From Cutaneotrichosporon cavernicola (taxonomy: Eukaryota > Basidiomycota > Tremellomycetes > Trichosporonales > Trichosporonaceae): a DNA stretch of 64,000 nt. The position numbers and the translations under genes are program-made. This document shows, piece by piece, positions 1 through 10,919 of this stretch. Within the stretch, counting starts at the first letter, position 1. The number at the start of each line of letters is the position of its first letter. The notes under the pieces were generated by a model. The model made no database searches and was not told the DNA's origin. It worked only from the letters and a program-made list of their open reading frames with translations. The DNA lies in assembly GCF_030864355.1 (NCBI RefSeq), contig NC_083398.1, forward strand, positions 2,108,001 through 2,172,000. The letters are read 5' to 3'.

Positions 1-1182
1 CCAGCGTGTTCTGGTGAACTTGGCTGGGCGAGGGCGCGTTCCCCCGCCCCGCGCCATTCCAACCCCTCTGCCTCTCCAGCCTGTTTGGCCTCTTCTGGCT
101 CTTCTGGCTCTCCTGGCCGCTGCTGGTCGGCCCACCTCAACCCGGCACCAGCGACATGCGGCGCATACAGCCCTCTAAAAGCGCCGAGCACGCCCGGCCC
201 ACGCACGATATTCCGCACCTTGTCAGGATTCTCAGCGCCGGGGACACTCATCCTTGGGTCGCCCGAGTAACTGATCCCCGCGACTTTCTCCCACAACTCG
301 AGCTCGGTGAACTGTTCGGGCAGGTTAAGGAGGGCGAGCGAGAGCGCGGCGCGGTTATTCGCCGCCAATGGGTCTGCCAGAGATGGGTCGACCTGTAATG
401 TGAGGACGGGCTTGTGGAGTCGTCCGGCGACGTAGAGGGTCTCCCAGTGTTTGAGGTCGCGGGTTAGGGTGGCCGTGGAGAGGATGCCGTATTTTACTTC
501 CTTTCTGTTAGTGGACAACCCCCACCCGAAAAGACTCACGAGATCGCCAAACTTGACCATGGTCACATACCACAACCCAGCGCCGAGCTTGTCCGTCATC
601 CATGCTAGTGCTGAAGGACCGATGAGGCGCGCGTAGAGGGGGTAGTGGGAGGGGTGTTGGCGAAGGTTTGTGGCGTGGAATGCGCGGGCCGAGGGCGTCG
701 CGATGATAAAGTCTGTAAGGGGTGGTGGCTGGGGTCAGCGCGAGTGCGCGAGATAGCATGTGGAGCAAGCAAGCATGCCGAGCGAGCTTGATGTCTGCCA
801 TAGCAGCTGGTATTCAACTAGTTGAATGTGAAGCAGTAGCCAGAGTAACATTCAACTAGTTGAATGCAGCAGCGCTGCTGCAAGTTGACGCGCCCGCTCA
901 CCCCAGTCTTGTTGGCCTGCTTGACCACCCCACTACCATACGCGACGGCCATGTCGATCGGCGCGTCGAATGCGTCAACGACAGGTCGGAACTGGGCGTA
1001 AATCCGCGCCTGTTCATCGGCAAGCGCGGCCTTCTCCGCTTCCCTTGCAGCATCGGTGCGTACACGGGTGGTCGAGAATGGCCGTAGCCGGATATACCCA
1101 TTACACCGGGACGCACCGAAGAGGAGAGGGACGAGCTGGGTCAGCTCAGCTCTACCATGGGGAGACTCACTGGGCGGGACAT
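1..1182 (-). CDS. TAM41: Mitochondrial CDP-diacylglycerol synthase Tam41, 3' end outside window
   Basis: Tam41 makes CDP-diacylglycerol from phosphatidic acid and CTP at the matrix side of the inner membrane, feeding cardiolipin synthesis. Family recognition rests on DAFDAPIDMAVAYGSGV followed by DFIIATPSARAFHATNL, then HPSHYPLYARLIG and LGAGLWYVTMVKFGDL, the nucleotidyltransferase core of this family. Model on the minus strand: exons 1182-1171, 1135-902, 728-540 and 500 to beyond base 1. The first three are 12, 234 and 189 nt, all phase 0. The first exon encodes only MSRP. Joined to exon 2 it gives an arginine-rich, mitochondrial-targeting-like N-terminus (LRPFSTTRVRT). The last acceptor at 501 (AAAG) is less certain. 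The C-terminus lies left of the window. Divergent from SAP18 with 353 bp between start codons. The intron at 729-901 carries perfect palindromes, listed separately. An upstream in-frame-looking ATG near 1326 is an alternative start. Confidence 0.88.
812..882. repeat. Duplicated 16-bp palindrome plus a GC palindrome in a TAM41 intron
   Basis: ATTCAACTAGTTGAAT is a perfect palindrome and occurs at 812-827 and again at 850-865. The copies are separated by 22 nt. It is followed directly by the perfect palindrome TGCAGCAGCGCTGCTGCA (865-882). All lie within the predicted intron 729-901. Function unknown; see findings. Confidence 0.9.
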
Positions 1183-1535
1183 GGTCACGCGAGCAGTTCC
1201 AAATCGAGACGAGCGTCCAAAGCGGCGCCGGAGGAGGAAGAATCCGAGCACAGATAAGCCGAGACCGCGACTGAGACTGAATACAGGCCGCCGTCGTTCG
1301 TCGCTCCGCGCGCCCAATACCGTCAAAGAGAGGAGGTTGTGAGGCTGAGAGGCTGAGACTGATGGTGAAGGGCGGTCTTTGACTTTGGCAGATGGGTCTG
1401 GAACGTGCCTGGGTCACGTGGCGGAGTTATTGCTTGTCTGCAATGTTGTTGCTTGATCAACATTATTTCCCAACTCACCTCCTTCCTCCATCCTCCATCC
1501 TTCCTCCTTCCTCAACAACACCTCGATTCACAACA
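1183..1535. promoter_or_regulatory. Shared TAM41/SAP18 divergent promoter with CACGTG
   Basis: This is the 353-bp space between the two divergent start codons. A perfect CACGTG E-box lies at 1415-1420, the core recognised by Cbf1-type bHLH factors. A pyrimidine-rich leader (1477-1530) precedes the SAP18 start. No canonical TATA box is evident. The regulatory assignment is inference from motif and position. Confidence 0.45.
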
Positions 1536-2257
1536 ATGTCGCGCTCCTCTCCCCGCTCTCTGTCCCGCTCGAGGTCGCGCTCCGCATCGATGTCGTCTAC
1601 CCGTTCCACGACACCCGAAGACTCTGCGTGTCCCTTCCTCATCCGGATCTTCGTGACGCGCACACACACCCCGCTCCGCGACTTTGACGACAACCACCTA
1701 CCTGTGCAGGACGAATTCCACGTGTACGGATGGTATGTCTTGCCTCTCTTCTCCAGATATCATACAGCAGGTGATCTGACAACAGGAAATCATCCACCCC
1801 AACGTCCCTCGTGCACCAGCTCTACGCCGTTCTGCCCGCGCCATACCGTTCTCCTGTGGCCCGCTACTCGTTCAAGCACGTATATGTCGACGCGTCCGAG
1901 GCAGGACTGTACAAGGCGCGCGAGATGGCTTCGTTCACCGGGCGCGAGTTTACATCAAGTGTGGAAGGGGGGAGAGGAGTGGAGGAACAGACGCTGGACG
2001 AGTACGGGTTCATCAAGGGGGACTTGATTAGTGTGGCTGTGAACATGCCAGAGCCGCGCAAGGTGGAAGGGCGCGAACAACGAGACCGCCGCCCACCGCC
2101 TCCAAGAGGGAGCTGGCGTGACCGCGACGCACCGATGCGCAACGACCGCGAGCGCGAGCGCGATCGGCGCGACGGACCACCTACCAACGACCGCTGGAGT
2201 CGTCGTAGCCGGAGCAGGAGTCCGGTGAGGAGGGGATCTGGATGGGGACGGGATTAG
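1536..2257 (+). CDS. SAP18: Sin3-associated polypeptide Sap18 with RS-rich tails
   Basis: SAP18 has a ubiquitin-like fold and works in Sin3-HDAC corepressor and exon-junction/ASAP-type complexes in the nucleus. Exons 1536-1732 and 1786-2257 (197 + 472 nt) give 222 residues; the intron starts GTATGT and ends CTGACAACAG. Recognisable core: CPFLIRIFV near residue 30, DEFHVYGW before the intron, then TSLVHQLYAVLP, RYSFKHVYVD and the closing GFIKGDLISVAV. N- and C-termini are serine/arginine-rich (SRSRSRSASMSS at the start; RSRSRSPVRR near the end) with RD/RE dipeptides between. Such RS-like tails are typical of splicing-linked proteins and suggest a speckle or EJC role (inference). ATG 1536 is the first in frame after the pyrimidine-rich leader and falls in context AACAATG. 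Confidence 0.9.
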
Positions 2258-3116
2258 TGGCAGCCGAGGAGTAGTTTTGTAATGCAATGTGATGGGGATC
2301 ACGCGTTAGTCAGTGAGTCAGTGAGTCAATGAGTCACCGCATTCCGTGTACGATGAACGGCGGCCGCTTTGCTCTTGATTATGTTTAACCTACGTGGGTT
2401 GAGTTTATTCAGGTTTGTTCCTTTTTTGTTTGTAGATTCGAGGACCAAAGATGACAGGGACCGATAACAAATGCACAAACCTGGTGGCTGGTGGCTTACC
2501 CACAAGACCCACGAGACCCACATCAACGTGGCACATTTCATTCCATCATTGTTCACAATCTACAACTGTGCATTGTCCGCTTGTCGCACGGTCTCAAACT
2601 GCTTCTCCCCATTAAAAGCAGCCAAGTAACCATGCAAAGTGTTGGTTGCTGACTGCTGGCTGCTGGCTGCGATGGAAGATGTGGTGATGTCAGTGCGGGA
2701 TTCATTGTGCTTAATTGATCCCCCGCGTAATATTTCAGGGGTGCACCCCCCGCCTTGCCTAGGAGGAGCCCTTTGCTCACCACCGCCACGGCATCCCCCC
2801 CTTCCTCCTGCCCTCCCCGTCGTCTTGATCATCCTTCCTCTTCATCCTCTTTAGACTCATCATCTTCGTCATCTTCACTGTCACCAATCACTTCCTCACC
2901 CTCACCCTCCTCACAGTCTCTTACAACTTTACTCCACCTCCCTCCATCCCCACCCCAACTCACGCCCCTTCATCTCCCCCGGCCTAGTCCGGATCCCTCG
3001 CATCGCGTCCTTCAACCTCAGGCCTGAACGCGCCTTCGGCCTCCAATCCCTCACTCCTTTGTCACCTTTTCCCTTCCACAACTCTCATCTAGCAACTCCC
3101 TACCCACACCCCAACC
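2258..3116. other. Intergenic: SAP18 3' region and long pyrimidine-rich YPK1 leader
   Basis: No convincing gene. The tandem GTGAGTCAGTGAGTCA-like repeat at 2310-2335 follows SAP18. From about 2790 to 3115 the plus strand is strongly C/T-rich (TCATC, CCTC runs), as in long unstructured 5' leaders ahead of fungal kinase genes. No TATA box is apparent. Confidence 0.5.
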
Positions 3117-5019
3117 ATGTCTTGGAAAATCGGGAAGAGTGAGCATGCGCCCCCCCGCCCCCCGATGACTCATCACCACCTGCTGACACCACAGAGTTCA
3201 AGGACTCTGGGCTCCTCTCGTCCAAGAGCCACACGCCTTCACCGGCGCCAGACTCGCGCTCCACAACACCCACGCCGGGTAACCCCCAGCCAGAGTTGGC
3301 ACAGAAGCCTGTCGCCCGCAGCGGTATCCTCCGCATCCGCGTTACGGCCGGCAAGGGGCTGAGCCTGCCCCAAGGTGGTGAGTAGGGCGGGGTGGCGTGG
3401 CATGCGCTCGTCACATGTTCGCTTCGTACGCCCGCGTCCACTCGCCCCGCGAGCTGTTAGAGCAGTTGCTCATACCAGTTCCTGTCCCCCAATGCGTGCA
3501 GAACGCGCTTCATCAACACCCGACGTCCGCCCTCTCACAATCCCTCTCGTCCTCCCCCCGCGTCACCAACCAGCGCCAGTCGGCCAACCCTCGCGACTCG
3601 CTGCAGCGCAAGCAGTTGTGGTGGCTGCCATATGTCGTCCTCGAGTTTGACAAGAACGAAGTTCTCGTGGACGCGCTGGGAGGTGACCTCGCCAACCCGG
3701 TGTGGATGTACTCGGCACAGTTCGACGTGTCGCGTTCCTCCGAGATAGGCATCAGCGCGTACCTCCGCTCGGCGCCGCCCAAGCACGGCGATGTCGCTGA
3801 TATGAGCTCGGGTGACCTCAACCTCGGCTCAATCCGCTTCGCACCCGACCTCGTGACTAACCGTCTCAACGACGAGTGGATCCCACTCACGAGCGGCTCG
3901 GGTGCCATCCATGTTCAGGTGTCGTTCAAGCCGACTGTCGGGCAGCCGCTCACGATCGACTCATTTGAGCTGCTCAAGGTCATTGGCAAGGGTTCGTTTG
4001 GCAAGGTCATGCAGGTCCGCAAACGCGACACTCTGCGTATCTATGCCCTCAAGACGATCCGCAAGGCGCATATTGTCAGCCGCTCCGAGGTGACGCACAC
4101 GCTCGCTGAGCGAACCGTCTTGGCACAGGTCAACTCTCCGTTCATTGTGCCCCTCAAGTTCTCCTTCCAGTCCAAGGAGAAGCTCTACCTCGTGCTCGCG
4201 TTTGTCAACGGCGGTGAGCTCTTCCACCACCTCCAGCGTGAGGGCAAGTTTAACGAGACACGATCACGCTTCTATGCCGCAGAGCTGTTGCTCGCACTTG
4301 AGCACCTCCACGGCTTTAACGTCGTGTACCGCGACTTGAAGCCTGAGAACATCCTGCTCGACTACACAGGCCACATTGCCCTGTGTGACTTCGGTCTCTG
4401 CAAGCTCAACATGAGCACGGGTGAGACCACCAACACGTTCTGCGGCACGCCCGAGTACCTCGCGCCAGAGTTACTCTCTGGCCACGGCTACACCAAGTGT
4501 GTCGACTGGTGGACGCTGGGTGTGCTCTTGTATGAGATGGTGAGTCGCGGCGCTCTCTCTGGCGTCTGTCCTTGTATGCCCGTGCTCTTCTGACTCCAGC
4601 TCACGGGCCTCCCACCGTTCTACGACGAGAACACAAACGATATGTACCGCAAGATCTTGAACGACCCGTTACGCTTCCCCGAGGAGGTTGGGCCTGAAGC
4701 GCGCTCCCTCCTTATTCGCCTGCTCGACCGCGACCCGTCCCGGCGACTGGGCGTCAACGGTGCGCAGGAGATCAAGGACCACCCTTTCTTCTCTCGCCAC
4801 ATCGACTTCAAGAAGCTGATGCAGAAGAAGATCCCGCCGCCGTTCAAGCCTGCCGTTGCCAGCGCCATCGACACGTCCAACTTTGACGAGGAGTTTACGT
4901 CCGAGGTGCCACAGGACTCTGTCGTCGCCGACTCGCACCTTTCGCAGACGGTGCAGCAGCAGTTCGAGGGATTCTCGTGGAGCGTGTCGCCGCTTGGCGA
5001 GTCAGTGGGGCGGTACTAG
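3117..5019 (+). CDS. YPK1: TORC2-dependent AGC protein kinase of the Ypk1/Gad8 type
   Basis: Serine/threonine kinase acting downstream of TORC2 and Pkh/PDK1 to control sphingolipid synthesis, endocytosis and membrane stress. Exons 3117-3138, 3195-3377, 3479-4539 and 4600-5019 (22+183+1061+420 nt) give 561 residues. N-terminal region has the C2-like segment typical of fungal Ypk/Gad8 (GILRIRVTAGKGLSLP near residue 50). The catalytic domain runs from about residue 230: glycine loop IGKGSFGKV, ALK lysine, YRDLKPEN, DFG in LCDFGLCKLN, activation-loop Thr in TFCGTPEYLAPE (about 388). The tail has turn motif PQDSVV (about 525) and hydrophobic motif FEGFSW (about 544), the expected TORC2 sites. The very short first exon (MSWKIGK plus one base) is followed at once by an intron. 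Acceptor choice for exon 3 (3479) was fixed by the continuity LPQGVPVPQ. Confidence 0.93.
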
Positions 5020-5162
5020 TCAAACCCGTCCACGTGAGAGAGTAGACCCGTTTGACGAAACCAAGCAGCAGCTCATGGATACCACTTGCGCATGTATACC
5101 CGATGCACGTCAATTAGCCAACGCCAACGAATGGATGGAGCTGATGATCATGCATCTATCCT

Positions 5163-6295
5163 CTACGAGCTAGCACGCTTCTTGGCGTGGTACATGTAGT
5201 TGACAAGCTCCTCAAAGGGCTTGTACCACGTCCCCTCTGCGCCTGGAGTGAGCCGCCACCGCCCGCCGAGGGGATCATAGATGATTCCCCTGGTCTCGCC
5301 GACCTCGTCCGTGCGAATATCGCCCGCCCCATCGAGCCTTTCCCACGTCTGGAAACCCCCCATATCAGAGTACACGAAGCGGCGCAACTCTTCTGGCCGA
5401 ACAAACTTGGAATAAGTATGCGTACCTGGGGTGACGAAACGAAGCACGTCCTCGGCCAGTGTAAGGGTAAGCAACTGTGCGAGTGGCGTGCGCGAGATGG
5501 TGCTGAGAACCATATGGCCACCTGGCCGAACCATGTCGCCGAGACACTGGAGGAATCCGCCTGGCGCATCAACGTGCTCGAGTACTTCCATGGAACAGAC
5601 GACGTCAAAGGTCTCGCCCGCGTCGCGGAGCGTTTCGGCGCTCGTGTGGCGATATTCCAACCGCCCTGGAGCGGTCGAGTTGGAGTTGACGTAGGGGAGG
5701 AGAGGGTCGGCAGCCGCATGCGTACGCGCAATAGCAATATTGTGGGCGCTCGCATCAATCGCGAGGACATCACCACCTAGGCGCGCTAGTGACTTTCGTC
5801 AGCGACAAGTGCCTACTGTATCATCCAGGCCGAGCGGCAGATGCACAAGCCACTTGTAGCACTCACCTCGGCTAATAACCCACCACCACATCCCACATCG
5901 AGTACCCGCAGGCCCTGCAACCACCGTCCTTGTCCCCTTGCCTCTGCTCGGGTCCGGTCTCCATGGCGTCCTTCAAAGGTCCACTGCTGCTCTGTCGCTG
6001 GGTCGAGAGCGACTTTTTGGCGGACGTACTCGACACGTTCGGGGTTCATGCGGTGAAGAAGGGCGAATTCGCCCGATTCATCCCACCAGTGCTGAGAGAG
6101 GCGGGAGAAGTGGGCGATCTCGTCCGAGTTGACGGTGTTGAATGACGACGAGGAGGGTGGGGTGGAGGAGTGGGAGCGGGTGAGGGGGAGGGTGAGGGCG
6201 GGGACGAAGGAGGGGTAGGATCCGATGGCAAGGTTGCGGAGAGATGATGAGGAACGGGGAAGGGCCCGCAGGACGCGCGCGGCGCGTTGCGACAT
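5163..6295 (-). CDS. COQ3: Ubiquinone biosynthesis O-methyltransferase Coq3
   Basis: SAM-dependent methyltransferase performing both O-methylations of coenzyme Q synthesis on the matrix face of the inner mitochondrial membrane. Exons 6295-5867 and 5792-5163 (429 + 630 nt) give 352 residues. N-terminal 45 residues are rich in Arg, Ser and Leu (MSQRAARVLRALPRSSSSLR), a likely presequence. The family signature HFSRLSQHWWDESGEFALLH comes next, then SAM motif I LDVGCGGGLLAESLARLG. The intron interrupts this motif exactly and is spliced at an AAAG acceptor. Later motifs FDVVCSMEVLEHV and MVRPGGHMVLSTISRTPLA are also present. Tail-to-tail with YPK1 (143 bp). Confidence 0.93.
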
Positions 6296-6587
6296 GATGG
6301 TGTGAGGTGTGAGATGAGTGGAATGAGTGGAGGCTAGACTGGAAAATGTCACAGGTCGAGGTGGATGTGGATGGTTGATTTCGTATCGGGACACCAGGGA
6401 CGGAAGCATTCTCGTACAGAGGATAGTCTCCATCCACAATTACTGTACAAAGGAAACTCTGTCGCGTGTTTCTACATACAACATACTGCCTACGCGTACC
6501 CGTTATCACTTGTATTCCTGTACAAGCACTCTATCCTCCACAACAAAGCACTTCACCTCCCGCTGTGGTCTGTATGGACACGCCGCC

Positions 6588-7048
6588 TTACATGGGCTCG
6601 ACCATGTCAACGATGACGCGGTTAGCAGGGCCAAGGAACTTGTCGACCAACTTGAGGCGCTTGTACGCGTCACCATCCTCCTGAACTCCCATGGTGTTCA
6701 TGACATGGTGGATATTGGAATCAATGCTCGCTCGACCATTGCGACCTGGCCACGTGTGAGGGGGATCGTATAGTCGCCCAGCGTCGCGTAGGGGAAGACC
6801 CACCTTCTCAAGAGGACTCACAGGGCCAACCCTCTCCGGCTCATCCCCGGTAGGTTGGGCATCGGCAGGCTGGACATTGCCCTATTGTCATCAATATTGA
6901 GATTCATCAGGCTGGGTTCAAGACGCACCTGAGCGCCTTCCTTGGGTACATCGCCAAACGCTGAGACGGCAGCGACAGAGTTCTGCTATCAACTTCCGAG
7001 GTGGTCAACTTCCTAGCTCACACCTTGCTTGTTGACATTATGGGACAT
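6588..7048 (-). CDS. Small protein of unknown function, paralogue A
   Basis: Not recognised. Model: exons 7048-7022, 6982-6929 and 6881-6588 (27+54+294 nt), 124 residues, starting MSHNVNKQG. Exon 2 reads NSVAAVSAFGDVPKEGAQ and exon 3 begins GNVQPADAQP. The remainder contains IHHVMNTMGVQEDGDAYKRL and ends VIVDMVEPM. No signal peptide, membrane span or catalytic motif is visible. The next gene (7395-8222) shares the strand, the tiny first exon, an exon 2 beginning NSV and ending (D/E)xPKE, and an exon 3 opening NVQPA, so the two look like a tandem duplication with diverged C-termini. A GTGAGT at 6821 inside exon 3 could be an alternative donor. I left it unspliced because reading through stays open. 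Confidence 0.6.
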
Positions 7049-7394
7049 GTTCTGGTCCGTAGTTCACAGAAGGTGGAGAGGACGATTGGAGTGGGGAGCT
7101 TTGTCAGGAAGGTTGAATGGACAAGAGAATGAGAGACAGAGAGATGTAAGTTTTTACAAGTACAAGATGGAGGGGAATAGGGGGAGGAAGACAGAGGACG
7201 GTGTGTCATGAGCGATTCACTAGGGGATCAGTCATCCCAGGCTAATGTTACTGTAATGCCCAGTTCTCCCTGTTTGTGTTCCACTCAACATGTATCATTC
7301 AGCTATACGGCTACAGACACGCTTCGCCATCCTACGACTGTCACGCCCACGTACCGTATCCTACCGCACTATCATCCGGGCCACAGGGCGCTCT
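7049..7394. other. Intergenic between the two small paralogues
   Basis: 346 bp holding the promoter and leader of paralogue A and the 3' end region of paralogue B. It contains no gene I can support. The stretch 7110-7160 is purine-rich on the plus strand (pyrimidine-rich in the sense of the downstream gene). Confidence 0.4.
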
Positions 7395-8222
7395 CTACTC
7401 CTCGTCGCAGATGCCCAGAGCCTCCTTGGCGGCGGACAGGAAAACGGTCACCAACTCGGGGGCCTCGTAGGGCGGCTCAGCACCGGGGTTTGCCACACGG
7501 TGGGCCATGGTATTGGCGTGCATGAGGAGCTGGATGGACGCGATCTGGCCGAGGACCATAAGGCGCTCCACAGGGTCGTCGATCTGCATCAGTGACGCAT
7601 TCGGGAAGACGTACCTGGTGGGACTTGAACGAAGTGTCCGAGGTTGCCGAGTCCAGGTCCATCACGCCACTGTTGCCGGTTTCCTCGGCGCTGGACTTCT
7701 TGAAGTCCTTGCTCTTGGAGAACCTGTCCAAGAGGTCGGCGGTGATCTGATCAAGGGCCTTGAAGGGGAGCCAGTTGTTCGGGTTGATGCCGTGGCTGTT
7801 ACCTGGGACCGCCTTGATCGCCGTGGCGTCACTGACGTCGGTGGCAGTGGGGATCGTCTCGCCGTCGGTCTGCGTCAGCGAGTACGGCGAGTACGGCGAG
7901 TACGGCCGGTGAGGTGAGGAAGGGGATGACGAGAGCGAGTCGTAACAGGGAAAAGGAAGGCGGTTCTAGTTTGCCAAAGGTCACGATACTAATGGGGCTG
8001 GGGAAGGGAAGAGAGGTTGGAAAGGAAGTTGGTTGCTCACCCGACCAGCGTTCTCAGCATCCTGCGGGGCAGGCTGGACGTTGGGCTGTCGTCAGATGAC
8101 AATACTTTGAGGAGAGATGAAGGAAAGACCAACCTCCTTGGGCTCATCGGCACAAGTGGTGGTGGTGGGGACAGAGTTCTGTTTTCAGCTTTGGCTATTG
8201 GTAAGCTCACCTGCTCGGCCAT
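7395..8222 (-). CDS. Small protein of unknown function, paralogue B
   Basis: Not recognised. Exons 8222-8211, 8178-8134, 8085-8041, 7869-7615 and 7583-7395 (12+45+45+255+189 nt) give 181 residues. All junctions are phase 0. The start MAEQ is followed by NSVPTTTTCADEPKE and PNVQPAPQDAENAGR, matching the exon-by-exon layout of paralogue A. The C-terminal part (WLPFKALDQITADLLDRF, VERLMVLGQIASIQLLMH, PELVTVFLSAAKEALGIC) looks helical and soluble. Introns are 32, 48, 171 and 31 nt; the 31-nt one is at the lower limit for the window. The 171-nt intron holds a 9-nt triplicated repeat. Promoter lies in 8223-8492. Confidence 0.62.
7877..7905. repeat. Triplicated 9-nt tandem repeat in an intron
   Basis: GCGAGTACG is repeated three times in tandem just inside the 3' end of the 171-nt intron of paralogue B. 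Short microsatellite-like array without visible coding role. Confidence 0.7.
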
Positions 8223-8492
8223 GGTGGCGTCTGTCACGTTGTTGGTAGTTGTGAGTAGTGATGAGGGTGAGGGGGGGAAGAGGTAAAGAGAGAAAGAGTT
8301 GAGAGAGTATGAGTTGAAGTGACAAAGTTTAAAGAGGGAGATGTCAGTATAAATAGGGCGACGAAAGTCGGAGGAAGGTGGTCGCCAAGTTGAGTGACCC
8401 AGAGATGGACACCACCTTCCCCGCAACACCAACCCCCCATCGCAGGACCAATCGTCGCCGCCACCTGTGCACACAAGAGCTGCATCTATCGT

Positions 8493-10578
8493 CTACTCGT
8501 CCTTGTTTGCGTGCGGCGTGCTAGGTCTCGTCTCCAGATTGGTAAGCACTTCGTCCATGAGACCACCGTCCATATCGATAGCCTCTCCATCCTCGAGCGC
8601 ATGCGTGTTGAGGTCGTATTTGACCCACTCGACGTCGTTGTCCGGTCCGTCCTCGTCGCCCTCGGGGCGGCGGAACTCGTCCGGCGTTGGAGGGGAGAGC
8701 TTGAGTTCGGGGATGGGCATCTCGGGGACCTTCTTCTCCCGCGGCTTGAGGCCCGAACGGAGCCAACGCCGCGTGCCGAACCTCATCACAGTGAGGAAGG
8801 GTGCAATCTGCACGTGCGTGTACCAGTACATCCTGTGCCAGGCCATGATGCTGGGCTTGAGCTCGAGGAGGAGGAAGGGCGCGACCAGGTAGTTGAGGTT
8901 GATCTGGACGAGGAACCAGCCGACAATGTCGTACATCCTCTTGGCGAGGGGCTGCGAGTGCCACTTTGGCAACTTGAGGGCGGCAGCGGGGTCGGTGGGG
9001 GCCAGGAAGTAGGGGCGGACAAGGTGGCGGAACTGCTTGCCGACGTACTGCACCATGCCGGCGGTGACAAAGGCAAGATAGTAACCCGGCGCGATGCCGT
9101 GCCAGAATGCCGAGGTGACGAACGTCGCCATGCTCTGTGCCGCGCCGGGCTTCTTTCCCGGCTTCACCAGGCGCTTGTATACACAGTCGCGGAGCCAGAC
9201 CTGTTGTTAGCTTGCGCGATATCAGTTACCTAGCTACTCACGTTGGTGCGGCAGTTCCAGGAGTCAAAGAGCTGCTTGAAGCTCTCAGCGCCCTCAATAC
9301 CCGCAATGTCGATGTTGCGCACCCTGTTCCAACGCGTGCGCCCGGTGCGAGGACCATAGCCGTTGAACCCGATGCCCGTGAGGATGCACGCGCCCTCAGA
9401 CAGACTCCACACGGCGTAGTACTTGGTCCGCACGCAGAACGCGCAGAACTGCACGAACCCGAAGCGTGTGAGGAGGCTCCAGGTCGGCCAGTCTGGGCCG
9501 ATGACGCGCTGGTAGCTCCCGCGGTCGCCCATGACCGCATAGTACGCGAGGAACACGACACCGAGGGTGAAGTGCAAGACCGCGACGCGGCGGCGGCCCT
9601 TGGGCGTGCGGCGCTTGGACTTGTCTGTGGCAGCGGGGGTACCGGGGGGTGGGGTGACGTCGTAGATGGTCTTGTTGAGCAGCTTTTCGTATGACACGTA
9701 CTCGAACGACGGGCCGACGAGCACGGACGGGAAGAAGAAGCAGTAGCCCAAGAACGCGAGGGGGTTGGGAAGCTTGGCGAGGCGTGTCGCCTTCTGACTC
9801 TCGTCGAGAGTCTCAATCTTGCGGCGACCGTCGTTTACGTTCCACGCAAAGGTGGAGAGCTTCATCACGAGGACCATCTGCGAGCCAGAGATCTCAATGC
9901 GCTCGACGGAGATGTGGCCAAATGCGCGGCGGACGTGGCTGGGGTCAGCGGGTAGAGCGACTGGAAGCGCATCGCGAGCAGAGAATGCGAACGAGATCTG
10001 AACTCACGTGATAGTCATGCAGGTCATGACGAAGCTGGTGTCAGCTTGCTCGTCTTACAGTAGCTCACAAAAACGCAATCCACGGCATGTTGGGCCCGCG
10101 CACACTGGCGACGATGAGGTACGTGACAACGCTCATGAACAGCAGCTCGAGCAGCCCCTGTCCAAGCCCAAGGAGAGGCCATAGGAAGATGGTGCTCGTG
10201 ATGATCGAGAACCAGTGGGCGACATTGGGGCGGTTGGCTGGGATGCGGACGTAGATGGAAGCGAGGGGGAAGGAGATGATGAGCGCGGCGATGAGCTGGG
10301 GTGTGAGCGATCCAGGCAGCGGTAGAGAGAAGCTGAGGGTGGGTCGAGGAGCCTAGGGGCCGCCGTGGCGAGGGGCCGCGTTTGAAGGGGGTGGATGGGT
10401 GGATCACATACGAGTCGCGGACGCTGCAATCGACCACAGTAGGTGATGCGCCAAAGGTACGGCGGCCCAGCGACGCGCGCCTCAAAGTCCTTGTGTAAAG
10501 GCGCGCACTTACCTTGCACTGGTCTGCGCCTGCGCCTGACAGCTCTGATATGCGGTCAAAGAGTGGATCCCAGAACAT
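8493..10578 (-). CDS. ALE1: MBOAT lysophospholipid acyltransferase (Ale1/Lpt1 type)
   Basis: ER membrane-bound O-acyltransferase that reacylates lysophospholipids in the Lands cycle. Exons 10578-10513, 10352-10069, 10034-10008, 9938-9242 and 9200-8493 (66+284+27+697+708 nt) give 593 residues. The N-terminus MFWDPLFDRISE is followed by several hydrophobic spans, for example LTPQLIAALIISFPLASIYV. Diagnostic MBOAT elements: PSVLVGPSFEYVSYEKLL, SWNCRTNVWLRDCVYKRL (conserved Asn region) and the catalytic histidine in FVTSAFWHGIAPGYYLAF. The soluble tail is acidic. The first acceptor (at 10353, CCTAG) is the least certain junction. A 27-nt micro-exon encodes FVMTCMTIT. Paralogy to DGAT-type MBOATs is excluded by the Asn/WHG context. 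Confidence 0.9.
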
Positions 10579-10919
10579 GGTGGGTGATGGAAAGAGTGTA
10601 GTGTAGTAGTACAGCGAGGGTTCGACGTCACAACAGTGATGAACTTTTCGGAGCACTATGACGGCGTTCGCACCCCGCACAGGCCCATTGGGGGCCGTAG
10701 GTCGTTGGGTCAGCGTGAGCTACCTAGGATACCCCATGCATCTTAGACACTGACAGAAGGTCAGAAGTAGTCTCGTAGCGTACGAGTTGGCATACACAGT
10801 CAGAATGTCAGAAGGTGTGGGTGTCCAGTGTAATCGATCCTCATATGTACATTATGTATGGTGGAGGCTAGGCACGACAGCAAAAGTTGGCCACCTACCT
10901 TGACTCTGCACCATTCACC
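10579..10919. promoter_or_regulatory. Divergent promoter region of ALE1 and KAE1
   Basis: 341 bp between start codons. Contains a partially repeated segment (CAGAAGGTCAGAAG near 10755 and CAGAATGTCAGAAGG near 10801). An AT-rich stretch CATATGTACATTATGTATGG lies near 10842-10861. No certain TATA box. Regulation is inferred only from position. Confidence 0.35.
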
